Positions 9,172 through 16,922 of a stretch of DNA of 58,033 nucleotides are shown piece by piece. The stretch lies in the NCBI GenBank assembly GCA_009377385.1, contig WHUD01000011.1, positions 1 to 58,033 on the forward strand, in the 5' to 3' direction. The notes under the pieces were generated by a model. It worked only from the letters and a program-made list of their open reading frames with translations, was not told the origin of the DNA and did no database searches. Position 1 is the first letter of the stretch, and each line of letters starts with the position of its first letter. Origin of the DNA: Actinophytocola sp. GTDB lineage: Bacteria; Actinomycetota; Actinomycetes; Mycobacteriales; Pseudonocardiaceae. The translations under genes and the position numbers were made by a program.

Positions 9172-10217
9172 TGGCGGCACCAGCGAAGTCGGCCAACTCG
9201 GCAACGGTCAACCACCCGGAAGCGCCGTCGTCAGTACAGAACCTGACCATCGGCAAGGCGCTCAACCTCGGCCTGCGCAAGGCCATGGAGGACAACGACA
9301 AGGTCCTCATCCTCGGCGAGGACGTCGGCAAGCTCGGCGGCGTCTTCCGCATCACGGACGGCCTGCAGAAGGACTTCGGGGAGCAGCGCGTGCTGGACAC
9401 CCCGCTGGCGGAGTCCGGCATCATCGGCACCGCGGTCGGCCTCGCGGTACGCGGGTTCCGGCCGGTGTGTGAGATCCAGTTCGAGGGCTTCATCTTCCCC
9501 GGCTTCGACCAGATCAACAGCCAGCTCGCCAAGCTGCACTACCGCACCCAGGGCAAGATCAAGATGCCGGTCGTCATCCGGGTGCCCTATGGCGGCGGCA
9601 TCGGCGCGGTCGAGCACCACTCGGAGTCGCCGGAGTCACTGTTCGCGCACCTCGCTGGCCTCAAGGTCGTGTCATGCGCGAACCCGGTCGACGCCTACTG
9701 GATGATCCAGCAGGCCATCACGTCCGACGACCCGATCCTGTTCTTCGAGCCGAAGCGGCTCTACCATTCCGGCGCGCTCAAGGCCCCGGTCGACACGGCC
9801 GCGACGCCGGAACCGCTGCATAAGTCGCGGGTCATCCGGCAGGGCACTGCGGCAACGCTCGTCGGCTACGGCCCGTCGGTGCAGGTGTGCCTCGACGCGG
9901 CGACCGCGGCGTCAAGCGAGGGCACCGAGCTCGAGGTCATCGACCTCCGCTCGCTCTCGCCGCTCGACCTCGCGCCGGTGTTCGATTCGGTGCGTCGCAC
10001 CGGACGTCTCATCGCGGTCAACGAGGCCCCTTCGGAGTCCTCGCTGACATCGGAGATCGTCGCGCGGGTGCAGCAGGAGTGCTTCTACTCGCTCGAGGCG
10101 CCAGCGATGCGGGTGACCGGGTTCGACACGCCGTACCCGCCCGCCAAGCTGGAGGAGCACTATCTGCCGGACCTTGACCGGGTGCTCCACGCTGTCGACC
10201 GCGCGATGAACTGGTGA
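9171..10217 (+). CDS. bkdB: branched-chain 2-oxoacid dehydrogenase E1 beta subunit
   Basis: A 348-residue transketolase-like beta subunit that pairs with the preceding alpha subunit to form the E1 alpha2beta2 tetramer. It shows the conserved LILGEDVGKLGGVFRITDGL and DTPLAESGIIGTAVGLAVRG segments, the VRVPYGGGIGAVEHHSES region and the C-terminal transketolase domain ending in VTGFDTPYPPAKLEEHYLPD. ATG 9171 overlaps the bkdA TGA, with GGGAGG upstream; a GTG three bases earlier is possible. The E2 gene follows after 9 bp. Confidence 0.92.
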   Translation: MAAPAKSANSATVNHPEAPSSVQNLTIGKALNLGLRKAMEDNDKVLILGEDVGKLGGVFRITDGLQKDFGEQRVLDTPLAESGIIGTAVGLAVRGFRPVCEIQFEGFIFPGFDQINSQLAKLHYRTQGKIKMPVVIRVPYGGGIGAVEHHSESPESLFAHLAGLKVVSCANPVDAYWMIQQAITSDDPILFFEPKRLYHSGALKAPVDTAATPEPLHKSRVIRQGTAATLVGYGPSVQVCLDAATAASSEGTELEVIDLRSLSPLDLAPVFDSVRRTGRLIAVNEAPSESSLTSEIVARVQQECFYSLEAPAMRVTGFDTPYPPAKLEEHYLPDLDRVLHAVDRAMNW

Positions 10218-10226
10218 GGGGGACTG

Positions 10227-11633
10227 ATGCCTGAGTACAAGCAGTTTCCTCTTGCCGACACGGCGGAAGGCCTCACCGAAGCCGAGATCCTGAACTGGCT
10301 GGTCAAGCCGGGCGACGAGGTCACGGTGAACCAGATCGTCGTTGAGGTCGAGACCGCGAAGGCCGCCGTCGAGCTGCCGATCCCGTGGGCGGGTGTGGTC
10401 ACCGAGCTGCACGTGGAACCGGGGCAGGTGGTCGAGGTCGGCACGCCGATCCTCACCATGGACGTCGACCCGAACGGCGCCGAGGTGCCGCAGCAGGGCA
10501 CGGCCGAGTTGAACGGGGTGGCCGCCCCTGCCCCTGCCGCCGCGCCTGCGGAGGCCGCGGCGGAGGCCGCTGAAGAGGAGATGAAGCCGCTTGTCGGCTA
10601 CGGCTCCAAGCCGACGGTCACCAAGCGGCGGCCGCGCAAGGACACACCGGCGCCCGCCGAGGAACCGGCCCCCGCCGCACCGGCCCCGTCGGCTCCTGCC
10701 GCCCCCGCTCCTGCCGCGTCGGCGTCTACTCCCGCCCCGGCTGCCCCGGTTTCTTCGGACTACGTCCCGCTGGCCAAGCCGCCGGTGCGCAAGCTCGCCA
10801 AGGACCTCGGCATCGACCTGCGCACGGTCATCGGCCACGGCAGCGGCGGCGTCATCACCAGGGACGACGTCGAGCGTGTCGCCAACGGCTCCGCCGTCAC
10901 GGCGCCTGCCGTCGAGCCCGCTGCGGCGAGGGATCGCGGCGAACGCAGGGTGCCGATCAAGGGCGTCCGGCGGATGACCGCGGAGGCGATGGTCAAGTCG
11001 GCGTTCACCGCGCCGCACGTCACGGAGTTCCTCACCATCGACGTCACGCCGATGATGGAGCTGCGGGAGGAGCTGAAGAAGCACCCGGACCTCGCTGGCG
11101 TGAAGCTGACGCCGCTTGCCTTCGCCGCCAAGGCGATGTGCATGGCCGCCAAGCGCACGCCCGAGGTCAACGCGCGCTGGGACGGCGACGCCGGCGAGAT
11201 CGTCTACCACGACTACGTCCACCTGGGTGTCGCCGCCGCGACGCCGCGCGGGCTGGTCGTGCCGAAGGTCCGCGACGCCGATGAGCTGTCGCTCGTCGAG
11301 CTTGCCAAGGCGCTCGAGCAGCTGACGACGACCGCGCGGGACGGCAAGACGCCGCCGGAGGACATGCTCAACGGCACGATCACCATCACCAATGTGGGTG
11401 TCTTCGGCGCCGACACCGGCACGCCGATCATCAACCCTGGTGAGGCCGCGATCCTCGCGTTCGGCGCGATCAAGAACATGCCGTGGGTCGTGAACGGCGA
11501 AATCGTGCCGCGCAAGGTGTGCCAGCTCTCGCTGAGCTTCGACCACCGGCTGGTCGACGGCCAGCAGGGTTCGCAGTACCTCGCCGACGTCGGTGCGCTG
11601 CTTGCCAACCCGGCCATGGCCATCACGTACTGA
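10227..11633 (+). CDS. bkdC: branched-chain 2-oxoacid dehydrogenase E2 (dihydrolipoyl acyltransferase)
   Basis: A 468-residue E2 core. One N-terminal lipoyl domain carries the lipoyl lysine K45 in EVETAKAAVE. An Ala/Pro-rich swinging linker (~95-170) follows, then a peripheral subunit-binding domain (VRKLAKDLGIDL to GGVITRDDVERV) and the catalytic domain with DHRLVDG near the C-terminus. It transfers the acyl group from lipoate to CoA. GAGGGGG precedes the ATG. E3 (lipoamide dehydrogenase) is not in the window and must be supplied from elsewhere. Confidence 0.93.
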   Translation: MPEYKQFPLADTAEGLTEAEILNWLVKPGDEVTVNQIVVEVETAKAAVELPIPWAGVVTELHVEPGQVVEVGTPILTMDVDPNGAEVPQQGTAELNGVAAPAPAAAPAEAAAEAAEEEMKPLVGYGSKPTVTKRRPRKDTPAPAEEPAPAAPAPSAPAAPAPAASASTPAPAAPVSSDYVPLAKPPVRKLAKDLGIDLRTVIGHGSGGVITRDDVERVANGSAVTAPAVEPAAARDRGERRVPIKGVRRMTAEAMVKSAFTAPHVTEFLTIDVTPMMELREELKKHPDLAGVKLTPLAFAAKAMCMAAKRTPEVNARWDGDAGEIVYHDYVHLGVAAATPRGLVVPKVRDADELSLVELAKALEQLTTTARDGKTPPEDMLNGTITITNVGVFGADTGTPIINPGEAAILAFGAIKNMPWVVNGEIVPRKVCQLSLSFDHRLVDGQQGSQYLADVGALLANPAMAITY

Positions 11634-11644
11634 TCAGTGGCTTT

Positions 11645-11697
11645 GCGGTGAATGACGCTTTCGCTGCGTTCGATGCACTGAAGGCGTCATTCACCGC
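11645..11697. repeat. 53-bp near-palindrome after bkdC
   Basis: Perfect 14-bp outer arms (GCGGTGAATGACGC / GCGTCATTCACCGC) continue inward as imperfect pairing almost to the centre, so the whole element is close to its own reverse complement. It begins 12 bp after the bkdC stop and could act as a transcript end. No T-tract follows. Its shape also fits a dispersed extragenic palindrome. Only one copy is present in this window. Confidence 0.6.
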
Positions 11698-11760
11698 GCC
11701 GGGGAGGACGCCGGTCGACGGGTGGGAACGAAACCTCCCCGCACGTACGTTGAAGGGGAT

Positions 11761-12240
11761 ATGGGCGTAGTACTGCTGCTCTACCTGATCACCGAGGTCG
11801 TCGCCGTGTGGGCGGTGGCCTCCGCCGTCGGCGCGCTGTGGACGATCCTGCTGTTGCTCGCCGGCGCGATCGTGGGCTCGTGGCTGGCTCGCCGCGAGGG
11901 CGGCAAGGCGATGCGTGCGGTCATCGCCGCTGCACAGGCCGGGCGGTCCGGCCATCAGGAGATCACCGACGGGATGTTGGTCGCGCTGGGCGGCGTGCTG
12001 ATCTTCCTGCCCGGCTTCGTCACCGACGTGCTCGGCGTGCTCGCCATGGTGCCGCCAACCCGCACCGCGCTGCGTCGTGCCTGGTTGCGACGGCTGGAGC
12101 GCACCGCAGGCAGGATGCGGTACGGCAGCAGGGTGGTCGTCGACGGCCAGGTCGTCAACGACTCTTACGCCGACACCCACCGCGACACCCACGACCGGGA
12201 CGACCGCGACGACGGCCCGCCGCGCATCATCGAGGGATGA
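11761..12240 (+). CDS. fxsA: FxsA family membrane protein
   Basis: A 159-residue inner-membrane protein. It has the FxsA layout: an N-terminal helix (VLLLYLITEVVAVWAV), a second helix, the cytoplasmic WLARREGGKAMRAV loop, then GMLVALGGVLIFLPGFVTDVLG, the family hallmark. The C-terminal tail is charged and Asp/His/Arg-rich. In E. coli FxsA suppresses exclusion of phage T7 by F; its native role is unknown. GAAGGGG precedes ATG 11761. The gene converges on the SCP2-like gene, with one base between the stops. Confidence 0.85.
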   Translation: MGVVLLLYLITEVVAVWAVASAVGALWTILLLLAGAIVGSWLARREGGKAMRAVIAAAQAGRSGHQEITDGMLVALGGVLIFLPGFVTDVLGVLAMVPPTRTALRRAWLRRLERTAGRMRYGSRVVVDGQVVNDSYADTHRDTHDRDDRDDGPPRIIEG

Positions 12241-12241
12241 G

Positions 12242-12889
12242 TCAGGCCACCGGCTTCGGGATGTCGAAGTAGCTCGTCAGCATCGCCGCGACGGAGTAGT
12301 CGCCCTTGATCTTGACCTTGCCGGTGACGAACATCGACGCGAACGCGGCATTGCCCGTCGCCATCAGAATGAAGTCGTACACCGACACGGTCACCGTGGT
12401 GTCGGGAATTCTGTCGAGGTCTTTCGCCGCCGCGAAATCGCCGTCCTCGATGACCGTCTGATAACGGTCGTAACCGTCCTCGCCGTCGCCATTCGTGAAT
12501 CGCCACGAAACGACGATGCTCAAATCACGTACCTTTTCGCGAATGAGCTGATGTGACATCCGGCGAAATATTTCGTCCAGAAAGAACGGCCGCAGGATCT
12601 CGTCATCGGTGAGCGCCCTGAGCTGTTCCTTGCTCGCCCGCGACACCAGCCGGACGAGCGAGTCGGTGCTGAGTGTGTTCAGGTGGACACCCGCGCCCGC
12701 TTCGCCAAGCATGTGCAGGGTTTTCAGCAGTTGCGTGAACTGCTCCGGGGTCAGCTTGCTGAGGTCGAGCGCCTGGGCGAGCGTGTCGAGTTCGTCGCCG
12801 GTCGACGTCGCGTCGCCAGCCAACCGCTGCGCGAGGTAGCGCTGGCGCATGCGTTGGAACCACGCCTTCGGCGTCCGTTTCTTGGGCAC
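12242..12889 (-). CDS. SCP2 sterol-carrier-like domain protein (copy 1)
   Basis: A 215-residue protein. An N-terminal helical segment (about 1-100) is followed by a C-terminal SCP2-like lipid-binding fold: VSWRFTNGDGEDGYDRYQTVIEDG, TTVTVSVYDFILMATG, FVTGKVKIKGDYSVAAMLTSYFDIP. It is a clear paralogue of the next gene upstream, with the same order of motifs and the same FVTGK-KGD core. A lipid or acyl-CoA carrier role is inferred from the fold. It starts with GTG, 15 bp after the stop of copy 2, so the two probably form an operon. Confidence 0.75.
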   Translation of the reverse strand: MPKKRTPKAWFQRMRQRYLAQRLAGDATSTGDELDTLAQALDLSKLTPEQFTQLLKTLHMLGEAGAGVHLNTLSTDSLVRLVSRASKEQLRALTDDEILRPFFLDEIFRRMSHQLIREKVRDLSIVVSWRFTNGDGEDGYDRYQTVIEDGDFAAAKDLDRIPDTTVTVSVYDFILMATGNAAFASMFVTGKVKIKGDYSVAAMLTSYFDIPKPVA

Positions 12890-12904
12890 GTCAGCGATAG
12901 TACG

Positions 12905-13573
12905 TCACGCCTTCGGCGAAGGAAGATCGAAATACCTGATCAAACCGGCGGCGAATCCGAGATCACCTTTCACGGTCAATTTTCCGGTGACGAATAACAC
13001 AGCAGGAGAGGTCTGCCGTGTGGTGAGGCGGAGAAAATCAATCGGCGACACGGTGATGGTCGTGCGTGGCGTCCCACCCGTGGCGCCAGTGCGTACGGTG
13101 CAGCCGCCATCGGCGAAGTGGCACTCGTACCGGTCGTAACCGCCATTGCTGCCATTGTCGGTGCCGCCGGTGAGCCGCCACCGGACGACCGCCCGCAACT
13201 GCCCCACCCGGTCGGCCCGCACATGGCGCTCCATCCTCCGGAAGGTCTCGGCCAGCAGAGCCGTGCGCAGCTCGGGCGCGGCGAACACGGCGTCCAACTG
13301 TGCGCGAGAGGAGGCCGCGATCAGCGTCGCGAAGGTAGTGGACTCGACGTCACCGAGGCCGAAGGAGGGGACCGCAGCGCTGATCCTGTGGAGCGCGTCG
13401 AGTAGCCTGCGTACGCCGGACTTGTCCAGTTGGGCGGGATCGGCGGCGCGGACGATGGCGTCCGTGTCGAGTTCGGCGCGCTTGAACCCGGTCGGCTCGA
13501 TGGCCTCCAGTGTCTCGATGAGGCGGTGGCCACGTAACGACGGGAGCGCGTCGATGCTCGCGTTGTCCGGCAT
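12905..13573 (-). CDS. SCP2 sterol-carrier-like domain protein (copy 2)
   Basis: A 222-residue paralogue of the downstream neighbour. The N-terminal ~110 residues are helical, with an ISAAVPSFGLGDVESTTFATL segment. The SCP2-like part has VRWRLTGGTDNGSNGGYDRYE, TTITVSPIDFLRLTT and VLFVTGKLTVKGDLGFAAGL. AGGAGGGG precedes the ATG. Its promoter lies in the 163-bp gap shared with the divergent tetR gene, which holds a palindrome also found at the fabG4/fadA2 divergon. It may therefore belong to the same lipid-metabolism regulon. Confidence 0.75.
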   Translation of the reverse strand: MPDNASIDALPSLRGHRLIETLEAIEPTGFKRAELDTDAIVRAADPAQLDKSGVRRLLDALHRISAAVPSFGLGDVESTTFATLIAASSRAQLDAVFAAPELRTALLAETFRRMERHVRADRVGQLRAVVRWRLTGGTDNGSNGGYDRYECHFADGGCTVRTGATGGTPRTTITVSPIDFLRLTTRQTSPAVLFVTGKLTVKGDLGFAAGLIRYFDLPSPKA

Positions 13574-13623
13574 CGCCCCTCCTGTCAGTCACTGGCCTGC
13601 TGCGATGAACCTACTGGGTAGTA

Positions 13624-13643
13624 AACCTACCGACGAGTAGATT
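13624..13643. promoter_or_regulatory. TetR-type operator candidate upstream of tetR
   Basis: AACCTAC then six bases then GTAGATT, a 20-bp imperfect palindrome. It matches the site at 16701-16720 at 16 of 20 positions. A further half-site AACCTACT lies at 13608-13615. It sits between the divergent SCP2 and tetR genes, as expected for autoregulation. Confidence 0.6.
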
Positions 13644-13736
13644 ACGAGACAACTCGATGTGAACGATCTAATGTTGGCGGTTGATGTCGGTACGGGTCGG
13701 CTCAGTACCCTCACGCGGCGACAGGGAGGTGCGGGA

Positions 13737-14393
13737 GTGCAGGAGAAGACGAAGCGGGCACGACGGCTGCCCCGTGAGGTGCGGGAGCGCCAGATCCTCG
13801 ACGCCGCGGTCGAGGTGTTCTCCGCCAACGGCTACCACGCCGCGTCGATGGACGAGGTCGCAGAGGTCGCCGGGGTGTCGAAGCCGATGGTCTACACCTA
13901 CCTCGGCTCCAAGGAGGACCTGTTCGCCAAGTGCATCCGGCGGGAGGCGAAGCGGCTGCTCGACGCCGTCGCCGAGGGTGTCGACACCGACATGTCGCCG
14001 GACATGCAGCTGTGGAGCGGACTGCGGTCGTTCTTCTCGTTCGTGGGCGACAACCGCAGCTCGTGGCTGGTGCTGCACCGGCAGGCGCTGTCGGTCGGCG
14101 GCTCGTTCGCCGAGGAGATCTCGCAGATGCGGGCGCGCTCGATCGAGCTGGTCGCGGCCGTCGTCGTCGCGACGGGCACCAGGCAGGGCATCGGCGAGCA
14201 GGCCGAGAAGTCGGCCGAGGGGCTGGCCGCCGCGCTGGTCGGCGCGGCGGAGTCCCTCGCGGTGTGGTGGCTGGACCACCCCGACGTCAGCGACGGCCTG
14301 CTCGCCTCGTGGCTGATGAACCTGGTCTGGCTCGGCTTCGGTGACCTGGTCAAGGGCGAGGTCTGGACGCCGAACCTCCCCGCGGCCACCTAG
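13737..14393 (+). CDS. TetR family transcriptional regulator
   Basis: A 218-residue one-component repressor. After a basic N-terminus it has the TetR signature RERQILDAAVEVFSANGYHA followed by the helix-turn-helix MDEVAEVAGVSKPMVYTYLG (~32-55). The all-helical ligand domain then extends to the C-terminus. GTG 13737 is chosen because AGGGAGG lies 7 bp upstream. It converges with maoC, the two stop codons sharing CTAG. Synteny (TetR, MaoC, FabG4, FadA2) matches the Mycobacterium Rv0238-Rv0243 region. Two related palindromes in the window are its likely operators. Confidence 0.9.
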   Translation: MQEKTKRARRLPREVRERQILDAAVEVFSANGYHAASMDEVAEVAGVSKPMVYTYLGSKEDLFAKCIRREAKRLLDAVAEGVDTDMSPDMQLWSGLRSFFSFVGDNRSSWLVLHRQALSVGGSFAEEISQMRARSIELVAAVVVATGTRQGIGEQAEKSAEGLAAALVGAAESLAVWWLDHPDVSDGLLASWLMNLVWLGFGDLVKGEVWTPNLPAAT

Positions 14394-15250
14394 AGCCTGC
14401 GGATGCTGCCTTCCAGGTACGGCTTCGGCTTGCGGGAGTCCCACAGCTCGAAGGCGTACCCCTCCGCCGTCGTCCAGCTGGTGAACCCTGCCTTCGCTGG
14501 CAGCAACACCGGCAGCTTGAACGTCACGTCGATCTCGTAGGCGTCCGGCAGCTTGCCCTCGAACGCCGCGAGGCTGTGCGCCTTGGTCCACATGCCGTGC
14601 GCGATGGCGCGCGGGAAGCCGAGCAGCTTCGCGGTGGCGTTGTAGAGGTGGATCGGGTTGTGGTCGCCGGACACCTCGGCGTAGCGCCTGCCGATGTCAG
14701 CGGGAACCCGCCAGATCGCCCGCGCCGTCGGCTGGGCCAATTGCTCCTTTTTGGACTTTCCGCCACCTGAGCCGCCGCCGCGCTTCAGATATGTCGACAC
14801 GTCGACCCACGCGGGCTCGTCCTCGCCAGCGGGGATTACCTCGCTGATGACGTCGAACTGCGTGCCTTTCTCGTGGTCGCGCAGGTTCTCCACGTGCACC
14901 CGCAGCGTGAACGTGTCCGCCAGCGTGATCGGCAGACGTTGGGTGATCTTGTTCGACAGGTGCACGAGACCCATCAGCGGGAACGGGAACGACGGGTCCG
15001 ACATCAGCTTGACCTGCAACGGAAACGCCAGGATGTGCGGGTACGTCGCGGGAAGCGCGTCGGTCAGCCGGAACCCGCACACCTCGTTGTACTTCGCGAG
15101 GTGATCCGGGTCCACGACGACGTCCTTCCGCACCAGCACGGTGTCCGGCAGGTCCTTCCGCCGCGACGCGACGCCGGGCAGCATGCCCATGACTGCCCTG
15201 CCGAACAGCGGCCCGAGCTTCGGCGGCGAGTCGAGTTCTACGACGCTCAT
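14390..15250 (-). CDS. htdX: MaoC/hot-dog acyl-thioester (R)-hydratase (HtdX-like)
   Basis: A 286-residue double hot-dog protein, predicted (R)-specific 3-hydroxyacyl-thioester dehydratase. The catalytic hydratase-2 motif is present near residue 205 (YAEVSGDHNPIHLYNATA), followed by FPRAIAHGMWT. The N-terminal half is the degenerate hot-dog repeat that shapes the acyl tunnel. A Gly/Lys-rich linker (GGGSGGGKSKK) joins the halves. It follows fabG4 by 4 bp in the same transcript, so reductase and dehydratase act in sequence on 3-oxoacyl thioesters. The symbol follows the syntenic mycobacterial gene. Confidence 0.85.
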   Translation of the reverse strand: MSVVELDSPPKLGPLFGRAVMGMLPGVASRRKDLPDTVLVRKDVVVDPDHLAKYNEVCGFRLTDALPATYPHILAFPLQVKLMSDPSFPFPLMGLVHLSNKITQRLPITLADTFTLRVHVENLRDHEKGTQFDVISEVIPAGEDEPAWVDVSTYLKRGGGSGGGKSKKEQLAQPTARAIWRVPADIGRRYAEVSGDHNPIHLYNATAKLLGFPRAIAHGMWTKAHSLAAFEGKLPDAYEIDVTFKLPVLLPAKAGFTSWTTAEGYAFELWDSRKPKPYLEGSIRRL

Positions 15251-15254
15251 GGCT

Positions 15255-16604
15255 TCACGCCCCGATCAGTGCCTGGCCGCAGACGCGGACGATGTTGCCG
15301 TTGACCCCTGCCGACGCCGGGTTGGCGTACCAGGCGATGGTCTCCGCGACGTCCACCGGAAGCCCGCCCTGTGCGAGGCTGGAAAGTCGCCGCGCAGGCT
15401 CGCGGATGGTGGCGGGGATCTTCGCCGTCATCCGCGTCTCGATGAAGCCGGGCGCGACTGCGTTGAAGGTGTGCCCCTTCTCCGCGACGGCGGGCGCGGT
15501 GCTGTCGACCATGCCGATGACGCCTGCCTTGCTGGTGCCGTAGTTGGTCTGGCCGAGGTTGCCCGCGATGCCTGCCACCGAGGACACCCCGATGAACCGT
15601 GCGTTCTCGCCGAGCACTGACGACGCAAGCAGCGTGGCGTTGACGGCGAGCTGCGACAGCAGGTTCACCGACAGCACGGAGTCCCAGCGGCCCTCGTCCA
15701 TGTTGGCCAGCTTCTTGTCGCGGGTGATGCCAGCATTGTGCACGACGATGTCGAGCTTGCCGTGCCGCTCGGTGAAGTAGTCGACCAGCTTGGTGCCGGC
15801 GTCGGCTGCTGTGATGTCGAGCTGCAGCGCCGAGCCGCCGACCTTGTTCGCGACATGGGAGAGGTCGGCGCCCTGGGCGGGGATGTCGAGCACGACGACG
15901 TGTGCGCCGTCGCGCGCGAGCACGTCCGCGATGGCAGCGCCGATGCCCCGCGACGCGCCGGTGACAAGGGCGACCTTGCCGTCCAGCGGCTTCTCCCAGT
16001 TGTTCGGCGCGGTGATCGTCGCGCCGCCAGCGCCTGCGGTGCCGACTCGGATGACTTGGCCGTCGACGAACGCCGACTTCGCCGAGAGCAGGAACCGCAG
16101 CGTGGACTCGGTCGCACTCTCGCTACCCGGCGCGACGTAGACGAGCTGCGACGTCGCCCCCTTGGTCAGCTCCTTGCCGACCGAACGGGTGAATCCCTCC
16201 AGTGCGCGCTGCGCGACCTGCTCCTTGCCGCTGGTCAGCTCCGGCGGGGTGCCGAGCACGACCACACGGCCGCAGTAACCGACCTGGCGCATCACGGGGT
16301 GGAAGAAGTCGTACGCCTCGCGCAGTTGCGCGGGGTCGGTGATGCCGGTGGCGTCGAAGACGAGCGCGCCGTACGTGCCGCCGTCTGACGCCTCGGTGCG
16401 GACCTCGATACCTGCGCTATTGAGCTGCTCGGCGACGGTCTTCTCCAGCCGTCCACTCTTGGCGGCGCCGAGCAGGGCGGGGCCGTCAAGCGGTGCCTGG
16501 CCCGGCTCGTGGCGGCGCAGCGGGGTCGGCATCGGCAGACCGAGCTTGGGCGCGAGGAACTTGCCTACGGATGAATTGGTGAACTGTGTGTACCTGTCGG
16601 CCAT
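15255..16604 (-). CDS. fabG4: high-molecular-weight 3-oxoacyl reductase FabG4
   Basis: A 449-residue two-domain SDR, the size of mycobacterial FabG4 and much longer than housekeeping FabG. The N-terminal ~200 residues form a degenerate Rossmann-like domain. The C-terminal part has the NAD(P) motif VTGASRGIGAAIADVLA, VHNAGI, catalytic Ser in GVSSVAGIAG and Tyr/Lys in NYGTSKAG. It reduces 3-oxoacyl thioesters. ATG 16604 (MADRYTQF) matches the family; the frame upstream to 16673 is unlike it. It is transcribed away from fadA2, and a perfect palindrome sits in the shared promoter region. Confidence 0.92.
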   Translation of the reverse strand: MADRYTQFTNSSVGKFLAPKLGLPMPTPLRRHEPGQAPLDGPALLGAAKSGRLEKTVAEQLNSAGIEVRTEASDGGTYGALVFDATGITDPAQLREAYDFFHPVMRQVGYCGRVVVLGTPPELTSGKEQVAQRALEGFTRSVGKELTKGATSQLVYVAPGSESATESTLRFLLSAKSAFVDGQVIRVGTAGAGGATITAPNNWEKPLDGKVALVTGASRGIGAAIADVLARDGAHVVVLDIPAQGADLSHVANKVGGSALQLDITAADAGTKLVDYFTERHGKLDIVVHNAGITRDKKLANMDEGRWDSVLSVNLLSQLAVNATLLASSVLGENARFIGVSSVAGIAGNLGQTNYGTSKAGVIGMVDSTAPAVAEKGHTFNAVAPGFIETRMTAKIPATIREPARRLSSLAQGGLPVDVAETIAWYANPASAGVNGNIVRVCGQALIGA

Positions 16605-16699
16605 ACCTGCCTCCTTGGTGGTGTGCCAAGCCGTGTTCCGTGGTGGGCTACCCCGCGAGGACCCACATCCCACGTGTGGACGTGTGTCAGCGCACAGCC

Positions 16700-16721
16700 T
16701 AACCTACTTGCGAGTAGGTTA
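16700..16721. promoter_or_regulatory. perfect palindromic operator in the fabG4/fadA2 divergon
   Basis: Arms TAACCTACT / AGTAGGTTA, a 9-bp perfect dyad with spacer TGCG, ~95 bp upstream of fabG4 and ~200 bp upstream of fadA2. It strongly resembles the site upstream of the neighbouring tetR gene, so that TetR protein is the likely binder. The rest of the 318-bp divergent region shows no gene. Confidence 0.72.
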
Positions 16722-16922
16722 AACTCTCCAGTGACGACAGAGCCAGACACGTGCAGATACTGGGTCGTTCGTCACGGTAGGCGCATTCGCCGGCCGCGAC
16801 GACCGGACGCCGTCAGGGAGCACCAAAGAGCTGATGCCGACCGTCGCGTAATGCGAGACACTGGCCACGCGCATGCGGACAGGTAGCAGCTTCCATCCCC
16901 GCACGACAGCAGGAGGATTCAC

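Noticed and set aside
9912-11546. A 544-residue minus-strand frame across bkdBC
   Set aside because: It is an antisense shadow of a high-GC gene pair: Arg/Asp/Gly-rich and without domains, while bkdB and bkdC have full motifs.
11716-11770. A start for fxsA at 11722
   Set aside because: The extension MGTKPPRTYVEGD precedes a better start: ATG 11761 has GAAGGGG upstream and gives the family N-terminus.
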